Source: Sipunculus nudus (taxonomy: Eukaryota > Annelida > Sipuncula > Golfingiida > Sipunculidae). From it: a stretch of 64,000 bases of DNA. Positions 13,701 to 28,700 of the stretch are shown in pieces. The position numbers were made by a program, and so were the translations under genes. Each line of letters begins with the position of its first letter. Position 1 is the stretch's first letter. The DNA is taken from NCBI GenBank assembly GCA_026874595.1, contig CM049320.1, forward strand, positions 48,496,714-48,560,713, written 5' to 3'. Below the pieces are notes generated by a model. That model did no database searches and was not told the DNA's origin. It saw only the letters and a list, made by a program, of their open reading frames with translations.

Positions 13701-16700
13701 GAGCGTCAGGTTTATAAGGATGAGAACTGCTTGGTTAAGCCAGAACAAATGTTATTTGTGTACTTCTAACAACATGTTCAGTGTGTGAGATAAATTCTGT
13801 TATTTTGACTTGTTGTTTTTTTTTATACTTGCAATTTGTTAAACAGTATACAATCTAAGGTTTTCTTTTTTATGGTTTATTAGAACTATCACATTCTTTT
13901 CCCCCTCACAGACCGTTACCTCCGTTGTCGAATTTTCCCCAAGAAAGCCCTAGTTATTCCCTCCGCATCATTGTTGAATTTAATTTCTCGGTTACTGGAT
14001 GTAAACAGCACAAGAAATCACCTATAACCATACTATATATATTTATGTATATATATATAATGGGGAATTTGATTTTGTCTGTTTCATAGAAATTTTTGAA
14101 AGTTGAGGGTTTGAATAAGTAGACTGAGACTAAGTTTATTTTCTTGGCAGCCTGCCGATGTAACCACCAGGGGTCAGTACGTGATGACTGTGAACAGATG
14201 ACTGGTAGATGCATGTGTAAGGAGGGGATAACGGGACAGAAGTGTGACGTGTGTGCTGACGGACAGATCATGGGACCTGAGGGATGTACAAGTAAGTAAT
14301 GGATCATACAGAACGTGTGTGTAACGAGGCTGTGAGAGCTCTCTGAGGGGTCAGGCTGTACAACTGTTCTACAAAGTTGTACCTTTAACTTAACATGTAA
14401 TAAATGCAGAAAAGGTTTGGCTGAAGCATTTGTTATTCCAATTCCATAAGTGCCTGTTCAAATTTCTGTACACTAGAGCATTTAAAATTAATAGAGTATT
14501 TATGAAATAGAACCTTCATAATAGAAATGTAACTATAATAGTAACAGAAACCTGTAGGTCAGATGGTAAATGCACACATAAGGATGCTGACGTGATATTT
14601 CTTACACAGTATTAAACCTATGATTAGCTTGTTTACATCTTACTACTTCATGTACTCCGTGAATGTTGAGTCTAGGCCCTTATGAGGTAACTGTGATAAG
14701 AATCTTTATGGTATTTTGACCATGTGACTGTTGAATGGGCCTTAATAATAATTTGACCATTTCACTTGAATGGGCCTTATAATGGTATTTTGACCATGTG
14801 ACTGTTGAATGGGCCTTAATATTAATTTGACTTTGTGACCGTGGAATGGGCCTAAATGGTATTTTGACCATGTGACTGTTGAATGGGCCTTAATATTAAT
14901 TTGATCATGTGACATTGGAATGGGCTTTTAATGGTATTTTGACCATGTGACTGTTGAATGGGCCTTAATATTAATTTGACCATGTGACTGTATGTGGAAT
15001 GTTTGTTAATTGTTTTTGACCATGTGAGTATGTGGAATGGTTGTTAATGGTAATTTTACCATGTGACTTTGTGGAATGGTTGTTAATGGTAATTGGACCA
15101 TGTGACTATGGGGAATGGTTGTAAGTGGTAATTAGACCATGTGACTTTGTGGAATGGTTGTTAATGGTTATTCGACCATGTGACTAATTGGAATGGTTGT
15201 TAATGGTAATTTGACCATGTGACTATGTGGAATGGTTGTTAATGGTAATTTGACCATGTGACTATGCGGAATGGTTGTTAATGGTAATTTGACCATGTGA
15301 CTATGCGGAATGGTTGTTAATGGTAATTTGACCATGTGACTATGTGGAATGGTTGTTAATGGTAATTTGACCATGTGACTAATTGGAATGGTTGTTAATG
15401 GTAATTTGACCATGTGACTATGTGGAATGGTTGTTAATGGTAATTTGACCATGTGACTAATTGGAATGGTTGTTAATGGTAATTGGACCATGTGACTAAT
15501 TGGAATGGTTGTTAATGGTAATTGGATCATGTGACTATGGGGAATGGTTGTAAATGGTAATTTGACCATGTGACTATGTGGAATGGTTGTTAATGGTAAT
15601 TTGACCATGTGACTAATTGGAATGGTTGTTAATGGTAATTTGACCATGTGACTATGTGGAATGGTTGTTAATGGTAATTTGACCATGTGACTAATTGGAA
15701 TGGTTGTTAATGGTAATTTGACCATGTGACTATGTGGAATGGTTGTTAATGGTAATTTGACCATGTGACTTTGTGGAATGGTTGTTAATGGTAATTTGAC
15801 CATGTGACTATGTGGAATGGTTGTTAATGGTAATTTTGCCATGACGAATGGACAGGGATTCACTTGCTAACAAGTAAAATGACCATGGAATGGCTCAGAA
15901 GGTGAAGGGTAACATGACAATATAACCAGTATGGATGGTAATAATGACTGTGACCATGGAAAGGGCCTTCATTGTAATTTGACCATTTGATTGTAAAACT
16001 GGCCTTTATTGTAATTTGATCATTTTATTGTTGAACTGGTCTACATTGTAATTTGACCCTTTGATTGTAAAGCTGGCCTTCATTGTAATTTGACCATTTG
16101 ATTGTGGAACTTGCCTAAATTGTCATTTGACCATTTTATTGTAAAACTGGCCTTCATTGTAATTTGACCATTTGATTGTAAAACTGGCCTTCATTGCAAT
16201 TTGATCATTTGATAGAGGAACTTGCCTTCATTCTAATATGACTATTTGACTTTTTAAACTGGCCTAAATTGTATTTTGACTATTCGATTTTGGAACTGGC
16301 CTTCATTGTAATTTGACCATTGACTGTGGAGATTCTCACATTGTAACATTGTTTCCACACCTGGCACAGGAGCTGCATAGAATCAAATTTTTGGCATCCC
16401 TTCAGTGAGAAAATCTCATGAATGTCATTTTATGATATATTTTCTGAATGTGTGTGGGTGTGCTCAGATAACTGTTTTTGACATATTTGTTGATGCTGTA
16501 GGCTAATCACCATCATAGATTTATGTAGGGATCTAAGAAACAATCAGGAGTAAAACTGATCTTTGTCTATTGTCTTTGTATATATTATTTTTTCCCTTTT
16601 AGTTGATGAATAACATGATCAGTAAAGTATGAGAAATAGATGTAGCTATTTTTTTAAACTGATCCATACCTTAGATGATATGTTTTCAATAGTCATTTCA

Positions 16701-19700
16701 TGTGTACAGTCAGTGGGTGAACATTTTATTATTTTTATGATACATCACTAAAATTAGCAGGATATTTAAGAACTATCAAATTTCATTTTACATCTGCCAG
16801 TCTCCGGACAATTAGTAAACAATGTTAATGGATGATGTGTTCTGGTACACTGACAGCTGGCCACCGCAGATTCGCCCTGCGTATGCTCCGAGATGACGAG
16901 TCTAAGTATTTAACAGAAAGTGGGTACAACAAGATTGTGACACTTTTCCCATGCGTGTTTGGACATTTATGCTAATTTATTCACAATCTCTTGTTGTACT
17001 GCACTGGTCCCCAGAACCTGCACACTTGCACTGTGTATGATAATTACTCTGATAGTCTTAAGATGCGTCATGCAACTTCTGCCAACAAATACAATACAGG
17101 AACTACACGGTTCTTTTTGTCCCTCCCAATGATAAAATGTGCCCCAGTGTATACATGATCATGTAAAACAATACTGTATGTCATTTGGAATGTTGATGCT
17201 GGCTTCTAAATGGTATGTTCTACTCATTTTTCTATACTGTTGTTTGGAATTGCTACAAATTTGGTAAATTGACTCACTGTTTGATCCAGTGTAACATTGT
17301 GTTTGGCCAAACATGAGAATGATGCTTTGGAAATCTGGCTTCTAGTACTTCTATATGTGAAATTTCAACATTAAATTGTAAAGCTGAGTGAGTTGCTTTC
17401 AGTTAAAGTGGTAATAATTCCCATCTTCTGAATTCCTGTGTCTGGTGCCTCCTGAACCCATGTGACCCATATATCCCATAATTTACCATCTATTGTGGTT
17501 CCGATTTGTTGGCTCTGCGTGTGCTAGCTGGTGTATCGGTGTTATTTTTTACCCATCTTGTGAATGCCTTCTTGTATGATAGTTCATATCACCAAGTGTG
17601 CCACAATGTGTTAGTTCATGCATGTATTTGCTACCATAAGTGTTTAAATTTTTTTTATGAATATACTTATGAATTCATATTTGCATGTAAATCCTTTATT
17701 TATTGCAGTATGATAATATTTTTTGTTGTCCATTAACATTTTGTTCAGAGTCCTGTTTTTTTTTCTATAAAAAATGCAAATTTCAAAACATGTTAAAATC
17801 ATTTTTAATATATATTAATATAACAATTAAAGAAACTTTACAAAAGTGACCTGATGAGTGGTTCAGAAAACATGACACACACTGTAAAACATTTTATGAT
17901 TTGAGTGTAAATGCCCTTGTTTTATTTGAAAATATAAGAATATCAACTTGCATAACTAAACGTACAGCTGATAACACAGTTAAAATAGATTATTCCTCAG
18001 AATGATATCACATAAAAATAACCAGGGAAAATTATTGCACACTAAATATTTATTTTGATTAAATATAATAGACATGTAAATGAAAATAATATCAGTTTTA
18101 TGTTTTCATGACAAAATAAACGGGATATATTTACTGCATATCAAAATGTCTCTCTGAGAATGAGGCTTTTGTGGGCTTTAATTTAAATGTGATTAACATT
18201 CAATAACAGACTAAATGATTTCAAAGCTAGCATTGTTCTGGTTGAATGTGCTGGATGATACAGCATGGTCTGGCTGTGGTGTTTCAGGATTGGCAACATC
18301 CGTTAGCTTCGAATCAGGTATACCTGCTGCATGTTTCTATGGTTACTGCTCATGAGGTTATGCTAATAAACTGCACTGCTTAGAGATCAAACTACAGCTT
18401 TATGAATATTTAATCAGAAGCATTTGCTTTTAATTTATATAAAATCATAATATTACCATATATGACAAGGTGTGCTGCTAAACTGTTAATATACCTGTGC
18501 ATTTCAGTGCTGTAATTAACTGCTTGTATAAGAAATGAGCACAAGTTTAGCAAATTAGCAGTTTTACATACTTAAATAGTTATAATAATAAAGTGTCTTT
18601 AATTTGCTATGTTATGCATGCTTTCTTCTGTCTGCATGTTTCAGCATCAAATCATCATATCATACAGGATTCCCTGACATTTTGCAAAGTCACCAAGAAG
18701 AGAAATATGTTAAACTAGTCCATTTATCAAGGGAATGATCAGTCATATTTAACATAAAGTGGCCACCTAGTTTTGTTTTGTCATATGATGCTAACAAAAC
18801 AAAGATGAATTTGATTTAGACAAAATTGGCAAGTGTGAAATCCTGATTGATGTGACCCTGTTGATGTCGCCTACATGGTGAGCTGACCCCACTTAATGTG
18901 TACATGCTTGCTTATTATTTATTGCCTGAATAATTGGCTGTGGGTGCCATCTGTTTCTCGGTTGTTTAATTATGTTATAGAAAATATTAATTTTGGTATT
19001 CTATTTTATAGTTTAAAAAACATAATTTTGCCCTGTTGATAATGGGATAAAACTTGGTGATCATTGTATAGAAACAACAGGACATGGGCTTAGTTTAAAG
19101 TTTTTAGTTTTCTGTTAGGGAATTCTTCATTTTAGTGGATTTGTGTGGTCAGGTTGTGTAAAAATGGGTTGCATAATAAACAATATGCACCCTTTCTGTT
19201 AATGTTCAGAAGAACAGGAATTATAACCTACAATCTGCACCCCTTCTGTTAATGTTCAGAAGAACAGGGTTTATAACCTACAGTCTGCACCCCTTCTGTT
19301 AATGTTCAGAATAACAGGGTATATAACCTATAATCTGCACCCCTTCTGTTAATGTTCAGGAGAACAGGGTTTATAACCTACAATCTGCACCCCTTCTGTT
19401 AATGTTCAGAATAACAGGGTTTATAACCTTCAATCTGCACCCCTTCTGTTAATGTTCAGAATAACAGGGTTTATAACCTACAATCTGCACCCTTTCTGTT
19501 AATGTTCAGAAGAACAGGGTTTATACCTGAAAATCTGGAGCCCTCATTTATTCAGAAAAAGTGGGTATTTTTAAATATAACCACAAAACGAGAGCCTGTG
19601 TTTTGATGTTCAAGGTGATGGTTCTATTTCATTAACTGCTCAGCTGACCTTCTCTCTGCAGGACTTAATTCAGCTATAACCATTAAATATACCTCCATGT

Positions 19701-22700
19701 TGCCTCTGCATCAATTTTCAAATCCCCCATTAGACACAGACAAGAGATTAATGGAGATTCAGAAACTTTTTTTATAACTTTTCTTGCTACACATTAAACT
19801 GAATAGTTGTGGACGAAGTTTTTGTGTGAATTACTTTCATAATGCCAAATATGTATATAGGTGCTTGTGACCTTAAAGTTTTAAATTATGTCCTCACATT
19901 GTAATATCTAACAACATTTGATTCTGATCAAATTTATCACTCTGAACTCACTTCCAAACCCTTCTTACCTACCCATTAACAGTAAAAAAGACACAGTTAC
20001 CAGTAAGCAACAGTTGCCTGGTTGAAGGTTTAATAAATGTTTGCTGGGAACTAGTCTTACCTTGAAATGAGCTGTACCTTGTAATATGTAGACATTGGTA
20101 AGCATGCTATCCCATTCAGAAGGTTCCATGTCAAAACACATGTATATGTGAACCTGTGCCATCAGTCTTCTTTCACATATCAGCTCAAGAAAAAAGGTCA
20201 ATGTGACCTTCATTTCTGTTTGTGGTTCCACTTAAATAAGGACTTGTTTCCTCTGCAGTATTACCCTTGATAGAGATTTAATCAGTGTGATCTAAGGTGT
20301 AGAGGCATACGGTCCATATACAGGTTTATACAATAAAAATAGCAATTACTGGAGCAATATATGGCAAAACTAAATAAAATATAGAAGATGTACATTGAAT
20401 ACATAAAAAAAATGATGCAGCCCTGTGATCAATCCACAACTCAAGGATAGCAAAATACAGTATCAGCTGCACACAACACAAAGATATCAAAATACAGTAT
20501 CAGAATTATGACAGCTCAACACAGCACAAAGATATTAAAATAAAGTACCAGAATTATGTACAGCTCAACACATCACAATGATATCAAAATACATTATCAG
20601 AATTATGTACAGCTCAACACAGCACAAGGATATCAAAATACATTATCAGAATTATGTACAGCTCAACGCAGCACAAATATATCAAAATACATTATCAGAA
20701 TTATGTACAGCTCAACACAGCACAAGGATATCAAAATAAAGTACCAGAATTATGAACAGCTCCACACATCACAAGGATATCAAAATACATTATCAGAATT
20801 ATGTACAGCTCAACACATCACAAAGATATCAAAATACATTATCAGAATTATGTACAGCTCAATTCATCACAAAGATATCAAATAAAGTACCAGAATTATG
20901 TACAGCTCAACACATCACAAGGATATCAAAATACATTATCAGAATTATGTACAGCTCAACACATCACAAGGATATCAAAATACATTATCAGAATTATGTA
21001 TAGCTCAACACAGCCAGGGATATCAAAATACATTATCAGAATTATGTACAGCTCAACACATCACAAGGATATCAAAATACATTATCAGAATTATGTACAG
21101 CTCAATTCATCACAAAGATATCAAATAAAGTACCAGAATTATGTACAGCTCAACACATCACAAGGATATCAAAATACATTATCAGAATTATGTACTGCTC
21201 AACACATCACAAGGATATCAAAATACATTATCAGAATTATGTACAGCTCAATTCATCACAAAGATATCAAATTAAGTACCAGAATTATGTACAGCTCAAC
21301 ACATCACAAGGATATCAAAATACATTATCAGAATTATGTACAGCTCAACACAGCACAAGGATATCAAAATACATTATCAGAATTATGTACAGCTCAATTC
21401 ATCACAAAGATATCAAATAAAGTACCAGAATTATGTACAGCTCAACACATCACAAGGATATCAGAATACATTATCAGAATTATGTACAGCTCAACACAGC
21501 ACAAGGATATCAAAATACATTATCAGAATTATGTACAGCTCAACACAGCCAGGGATATCAAAATACATTATCAGAATTATGTACAGCTCAACACAGCACA
21601 AGGATATCAAAATACATTATTAGAATTATGTACAGCTCAATTCATCACAAAGATATCAAAATAAAGTACCAGAATTATGTACAGCTCAACACATCACAAG
21701 GATATCAGAATACATTATCAGAATTATGTACAGCTCAACACAGCACAAGGATATCAAAATACATTATCAGAATTATGTACAGCTCAATTCATCACAAAGA
21801 TATCAAATAAAGTACCAGAATTATGTACAGCTCAACACATCACAAGGATATCAGAATACATTATCAGAATTATGTACAGCTCAACACAGCACAAGGATAT
21901 CAAAATACATTATCAGAATTATGTACAGCTCAAAACAGCCAGGGATATCAAAATACATTATCAGAATTATGTACAGCTCAACACAGCACAAGGATATCAA
22001 AATACATTATCAGAATTATGTACAGCTCAACACAGCCAGGGATATCAAAATACATTATCAGAATTATGTACAGCTCAACACAGCACAAGGATATCAAAAT
22101 ACATTATCAGAATTATGTACAGCTCAACACAGCACAAGGATATAAAAATACATTATCAGAATTATGTACAGCTCAACACAGCCAGGGATATCAAAATACA
22201 TTATCAGAATTATGTACAGCTCAACACAGCACAAGGATATCAAAATACATTATCAGAATTATGTACAGCTCAACGCAGCACAAGGATATCAAAATACATT
22301 ATCAGAATTATGTACAGCTCAACACAGCACAAGGATATCAAAATAAAGTACCAGAATTATGAACAGCTCCACACATCACAAGGATATCAAAATACATTAT
22401 CAGAATTATGTACAGCTCAACACATCACAAAGATATCAAAATACATTATCAGAATTATGTACAGCTCAATTCATCACAAAGATATCAAATAAAGTACCAG
22501 AATTATGTACAGCTCAACACATCACAAGGATATCAAAATACATTATCAGAATTATGTACAGCTCAACACATCACAAGGATATCAAAATACATTATCAGAA
22601 TTATGTATAGCTCAACACAGCCAGGGATATCAAAATACATTATCAGAATTATGTACAGCTCAACACATCACAAGGATATCAAAATACATTATCAGAATTA

Positions 22701-25700
22701 TGTACAGCTCAATTCATCACAAAGATATAAAAAAGTACCAGAATTATGTACAGCTCAACACATCACAAGGATATCAAAATACATTATCAGAATTATGTAC
22801 TGCTCAACACATCACAAGGATATCAAAATACATTATCAGAATTATGTACAGCTCAATTCATCACAAAGATATCAAATAAAGTACCAGAATTATGTACAGC
22901 TCAACACATCACAAGGATATCAAAATACATTATCAGAATTATGTACAGCTCAACACAGCACAAGGATATCAAAATACATTATCAGAATTATGTACAGCTC
23001 AATTCATCACAAAGATATCAAATAAAGTACCAGAATTATGTACAGCTCAACACATCACAAGGATATCAGAATACATTATCAGAATTATGTACAGCTCAAC
23101 ACAGCACAAGGATATCAAAATACATTATCAGAATTATGTACAGCTCAACACAGCCAGGGATATCAAAATACATTATCAGAATTATGTACAGCTCAACACA
23201 GCACAAGGATATCAAAATACATTATTAGAATTATGTACAGCTCAATTCATCACAAAGATATCAAAATAAAGTACCAGAATTATGTACAGCTCAAAACATC
23301 ACAAGGATATCAAAATACATTATCAGAATTATGTACAGCTCAACACATCACAAGGATATCAAAATACATTATTAGAATTATGTACAGCTCAATTCATCAC
23401 AAAGATATCAAAATAAAGTACCAGAATTATGTACAGCTCAACACATCACAAGGATATCAAAATACATTATCAGATTTATGTACAGCTCAACACAGCACAA
23501 GGATATCAAAATACATTATTAGAATTATGTACAGCTCAATTCATCACAAAGATATCAAAATAAAGTACCAGAATTATGTACAGCTCAACACAGCACAAGG
23601 ATATCAAAATACATTATCAGAATTATGTACAGCTGAACACATCACAAGGATATCAAAATACAGTATCAGAATTATGTACAGCTCAACACAGCTGGTTTTC
23701 TTCTCTTGCTGCTGGGTAGTAGCAGTATATAGCAGCTTTATAGCAGCTTTAAACTGAGGCCTTCTGAATGTCATGAAATAGTGGCCAGCTTACAGTCTAT
23801 AGTTATCTTACTGTAGTTATTCAAAGTTGCCACAGTTGGTAAACTAATATATTCTAAACAAATTGTGTAAATGTTGACCTGATTTGCATGTTGTATCTTT
23901 GTAATACGTAAATAATTCACATGCTGATTGTAATAATTTTGTCATTTTCACTGTTAAGTCTTGCATGTAATGTTAATTACAGTTTGTGCACTATTGGCAG
24001 TGTTTTAAGTATGTTTCATGTTTGGTCTACACACTGAATTCTGTTCTAACCAGTAATGATTTATCACATTTTATCTCTCATAGAATCTAGACACACTGTA
24101 GAATAGTTTTTCCTTTTCTTCTTCTTTCAGAATTCCTAGATAGTTTATAATTCTTTTTTCCTACATATTGAAAACTGACCTAAATGATGACCAGTTCTTT
24201 CTACATTTATATATTAACTTTTTTAGTTAATAGTTTAAATAACATTTTTTGGTTGAAAGGTTCTAAACGGTGCTACTCTGAGCTTTAGTGTATATTATCC
24301 CAACTGGATGCTAAACTGCAAAATTACAATGATTAATTTTACTTCTGTTTCAACCTTTCACTACCCTGATGTGAAAAGGTTTGTCACTTCAAGACCGGAG
24401 TACGACTAAACATAATATGGCCTCACACTAGGTGTTTTATATAAGTATATACATGTATATATATATATATATATAGCAGGAATGAACTGGGAGATTCCAC
24501 TTTGTGTTGAATTTCACAAAATCATCCTGTGACTTCACAGATTCATCTGATCCTTTGATTCTGTTTGACAATATTCCAGCGCTGTAGTTTGTTTACTACA
24601 TTAGGCCCTCTCAGACTCTCATCCTGTTGTTTAGTAACACCTGTATAGATACCTGCATTTTCTAAGATGATCAATTTCATCTAGTGTATCAAGTAGAGTT
24701 GGACTGTAATAAATTAGTAAACATATTTTGTTGAATAAAGTGTGAATAATTGCCTGCCAAATTATTCATTGATATCCTTCTGTCATTTTTTTTTATAGTT
24801 TTCACTATGTATCTTGTATAATGTGGTAGAAATAAACTTAAATCATGAGAGTTATTAACTTTCCTTCTAGACATTAAAGGCCCTCGATCCACCTGCGCTG
24901 ACATTAAGTGTCACTATGGAGCAAAGTGTGAAGAAGAGAACGGAGTAGCAGAATGTAAGTGCCTCCACACATGTCCCACAGATGGACCCCCTGTCCTGGT
25001 GTGTGCGACTGATGGTCAGACCTTCACGTCTACGTGTCAGCTGGAGAGGTTCGCATGTCGTCTCCAGAAGGACATCAAAGTGGCGTACCAGGGAGCCTGT
25101 CATGGTAATCTGTCTTTAGAGCGGCTTTAATTTAGGGAACAGCTGTGCTCTACAAATATTAAGTCAATAATTTTGGAACTTGATATTTATCAATTGGGTG
25201 TCCTACATAGGGCTTTATTACATCAGTACCGGTATGCCTGTCACCAGTAATTCTAGTTTGTGTAAAAATGGACACCTCCACATGGTTTCTGTGAATGTGT
25301 GTTTTAATTTGCTTACAAATTTATATAATGCACTTGACACTGCCTGCTTGGTTTAGTCTTTTGTCTGATAAGGAATTCAAATACACAAAAAAGCAAGAAT
25401 ATTATTTAAAATCCTGTTATTTACTTAATTTTGGAACATTATTTACATTATTGATGATGTTGTTTTACAGAGAAGACCACCTCACCTCCGAGCAGAACCA
25501 GAAAGACAACACGTCACGTTGATGGTCGAAACAAGAACATCCTGGGAACACCTCCTTATGGTCAGCACTCAGCCGGTCTCATCATGTACAAAAACAGAAA
25601 AGCTTTGTATACTTGTCACCACAGACAGAGTTCTATATGCAAATATAAGTATCACAGGGTCATGTTCACCTCCTAGTCTACCCTGTATTTTATATTAATG

Positions 25701-28700
25701 TGATTCCTTTTGAGTTATGTATATTGATATGAATTTATAATTCACACAATTATTCTTAGTTTAGCTAGACAGAATATGATTTTTGTGGTGTGACATTACT
25801 GCAATGTTTGAATAATATTCATTTTGTTTATTCAGAGTAAGAAATAGACAAATATATATTTACAATTGCGATAATACTTGAGACAAAATATGTACAACTT
25901 GACCAGTTGTAAACGGTTAGTTTGATTGACAGATGTAAGGGCATGTAATTAATATATTATTTTCATTTTGTAGGGATAATTAATGATTTCTGTGATGATG
26001 ACAGAGACTGTGTAGTGGTCAACAGTTTTTGCCGTGATGGCATGTGTGCTTGTAAAGAAGGTTACCTAGCTACCAAGCAAAACAAAATATGTCAAGGTAA
26101 GTGTTCAGAGGTCAGGGTTCAAAGTGAGGAACTCATAACCAAGTAGTGAGACCTCTGTCAGAGGTCAGGGTTCAAAGTGAGGAACTCATAACCAAGTAGT
26201 GAGACCTCTGTCAGAGGTCAGGGTTCAAAGTGAGGAACTCATAACCAAGTAGTGAGACCTCTGTCAGAGGTCAGGGTTCAAAGTGAGGAACTCATAACCA
26301 AGTAGTGAGACCTCTGTCAGAGGTCAGGGTTCAAAGTGAGGAACTCATAACCAAGTAGTGAGACCTCTGTCAGAGGTCAGGGTTCAAAGTGAGGAACTCA
26401 TAACCAAGTAGTGAGACCTCTGTGAGTGGCTCAATGTGACTTGTATTTTGTACCAAACTCTGAACCCTGAGGATTCAGAATGTGTGAATCACAGATGGCT
26501 GATAAGAAAGTCTTTAAATAGAAGCTGGAGAAATGAAGGGAGCATGTTGCTCTATTTCATGCAGATATTATCATTATGATATGGGTATTGCAGATTTGGT
26601 TAACTCTATTTAGGGATAGGGAGTTTGGAGCACTGTACATATGATTATAGAAACAGTCTAAAAAAATACAGACTACAGAGTTTGGAGTTTAGCTTTCAAG
26701 ACTCAGAAACCAGTTTTTCAGTATCCAATGTCGTGAAAGTGTCATCATAACAATTCAGGGGGCAGTTAAAAAATATTTATAAATTTAGTTTTACCCAGGG
26801 TTCTTGGTATCTGCATGTCACTGTGCCTTTTCCTGTTAGGGTCCCACTTGTAAAGTAGTGACCTAGTAATCACCTTGTGTTTGTCTGTCCTTTTGTCTGT
26901 CAATGACCCTTTCTTTTGTTCACAGTATTTCAGAAAGAATACATATTATCTTTCTCAAATTTAATAGGGATGATTGTTGCCTATGAGGGCTCCAGCCCTT
27001 TTTAATTACAGGCCCAACCAAAAAACAATATGGCCAACAGGACACAATCAGTGATTTTCTTTAACTCACTATTTCTGAAAGAAAATCCATCTTTTTCAAT
27101 TTCATAAAGTTGATTTGTGCCCATGAGCACTATAGCCCTATAAAAGTACAGGTTTGCCCATAAAAGAATGTCAAATTTCAGACATGTTCGTAATACAATA
27201 TGGCTGTCAGGCAATGATCTTGAAATTCCTTTCACATGCAATAAATATCTCAGTAATTCTTTCAGATATTGCAGTGATACTTTTAAATACTGCTCCCTTT
27301 CAGATTATTTGTGGTGATAAATTTTAGACCAATCTCGCATCCAGTATGGCCACCACTGCCATTTCGAGGAACGGGGCAATGCTGGGCCCTAATTGAGGAC
27401 CTTTGCGTCCCAATCATTTCTAGTTCTGGTTTAGTTCTCCAGTGAATGTTTTTTAAGAAAAATATTTCAAAACCAGTAGCAACTCTGATAATATTAACAG
27501 TTTGTGGTGGGTTTGCATACAGGTAAAACTTCATGTTAAATAATAAATCAACATACAGTTTGTGACTGAGAGTTTAGGATGATAAAACTTTGTACAGTGA
27601 TCATACTGACAATGAATAACATAAAGTTTATAATGAGACTACAAAAATAAAATAAAACATATGTGGAAAATCTGTGTGTATCTTATATGCATTTTGTTTT
27701 CATACAGAATGTAAGTTTTTGCTGTTAACATTTTGTTGATCACGTTTAACAGACTTCTGAGAAGTTTGTCAGTTTGATTTCAAACAAAAATCCACCAGTT
27801 ACTGTTTTAGTGCATTTTGCATTTGGATGTTGTATTTGCATGATATTTTGGTGTGACTTATAGTTTGCTGTTGTTTTGTGTGTGTTTATGTTAGCATCAG
27901 GATGTGATCCAAATCCATGTTTATCGGGAGGAAAATGTGTCCTCAACAAATCAGGAACATATCGCTGTGAATGCCCCCTTGGCAAAGGTGGACTTATATG
28001 TGATTCAGGTTTGTATTACAAATGACCACCGGTCAGAATATTCAGCCATACTAATGACATGTTGCTTAACTCCTTGAGGCTTTTATTTATGCAAATTACA
28101 ATTAAGTACATTAATTAAGAAAAAAAACTAGAGTTGCAACAGAGAGATTAATAGAGAGACAGAAGGAGAGACAGATCGAGACACAGACAGGCTTGAGAGG
28201 CAAAGAGACAGGAGAATAGGAAGACAAGATGTACAACAGACAGACTTGGGTAATTAAAGGACACATACTACCTCCATCCATGTATATTTGTCACTGTTTT
28301 TGGCTGTCTTAACAGAAGGCTGACAGTAAAAAAGAAATACCAGGACATATTAACCCCCAACTTGGCCCAAGACACATTGTTATTATCCATGCAGGTTTTA
28401 CACGTGGGTGCTGCCACCTGTCAGTAAAGTGGGTGTATCTGAAACCCGGAGATCTCCGGCGGGAGATCAAAATAAACCCGGAGATCGCGATATCTTAATT
28501 AATAAGGCAGCAATAAGTATTAAACGTTCCCCTTGATATTTCTAAATGACATCCGCATCGAATATGATACTTAATTTGCAAGTGCACAAAGTATTTATTC
28601 AGTTATCCACGGAAACCTCACCCGGAGACGACCCGGAGATCGTCCGGAGACCGCCATCTTGCCCGTGGGTTTTAGATATACCCCAGTAAAGTAGCAAAGG

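Larger units (their letters stand above)
14292..24870 (+). other. Intron 7 (10.6 kb)
   Basis: Contains the 39-bp, 50-bp and 49-bp minisatellites listed separately. Between them, 16340-19170 is AT-rich with no supported exon, and 23696-24870 is ordinary intron with an AT-dinucleotide run near 24446-24475. Confidence 0.85.
26097..27894 (+). other. Intron 10
   Basis: Begins with the 53-bp array. 26424-26830 is ordinary; 26830-27540 holds decayed dispersed repeat; 27541-27894 is AT-rich. Confidence 0.75.

Noticed and set aside
15168-15863. 231-codon minus-strand frame with [13 protein letters not shown] repeats
   Set aside because: Artefact of the 39-bp minisatellite in intron 7.
16850-16990. 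Locally GC-richer open stretch in intron 7 ([17 protein letters not shown]...)
   Set aside because: Thirty-eight open codons after a weak acceptor, but no plausible donor and no recognisable domain; the LE and Kazal exons join correctly without it.
20556-23757. Plus-strand frames with [15 protein letters not shown]-type repeats
   Set aside because: All three frames show similar repeats from the 49-bp unit; no splice or coding context.
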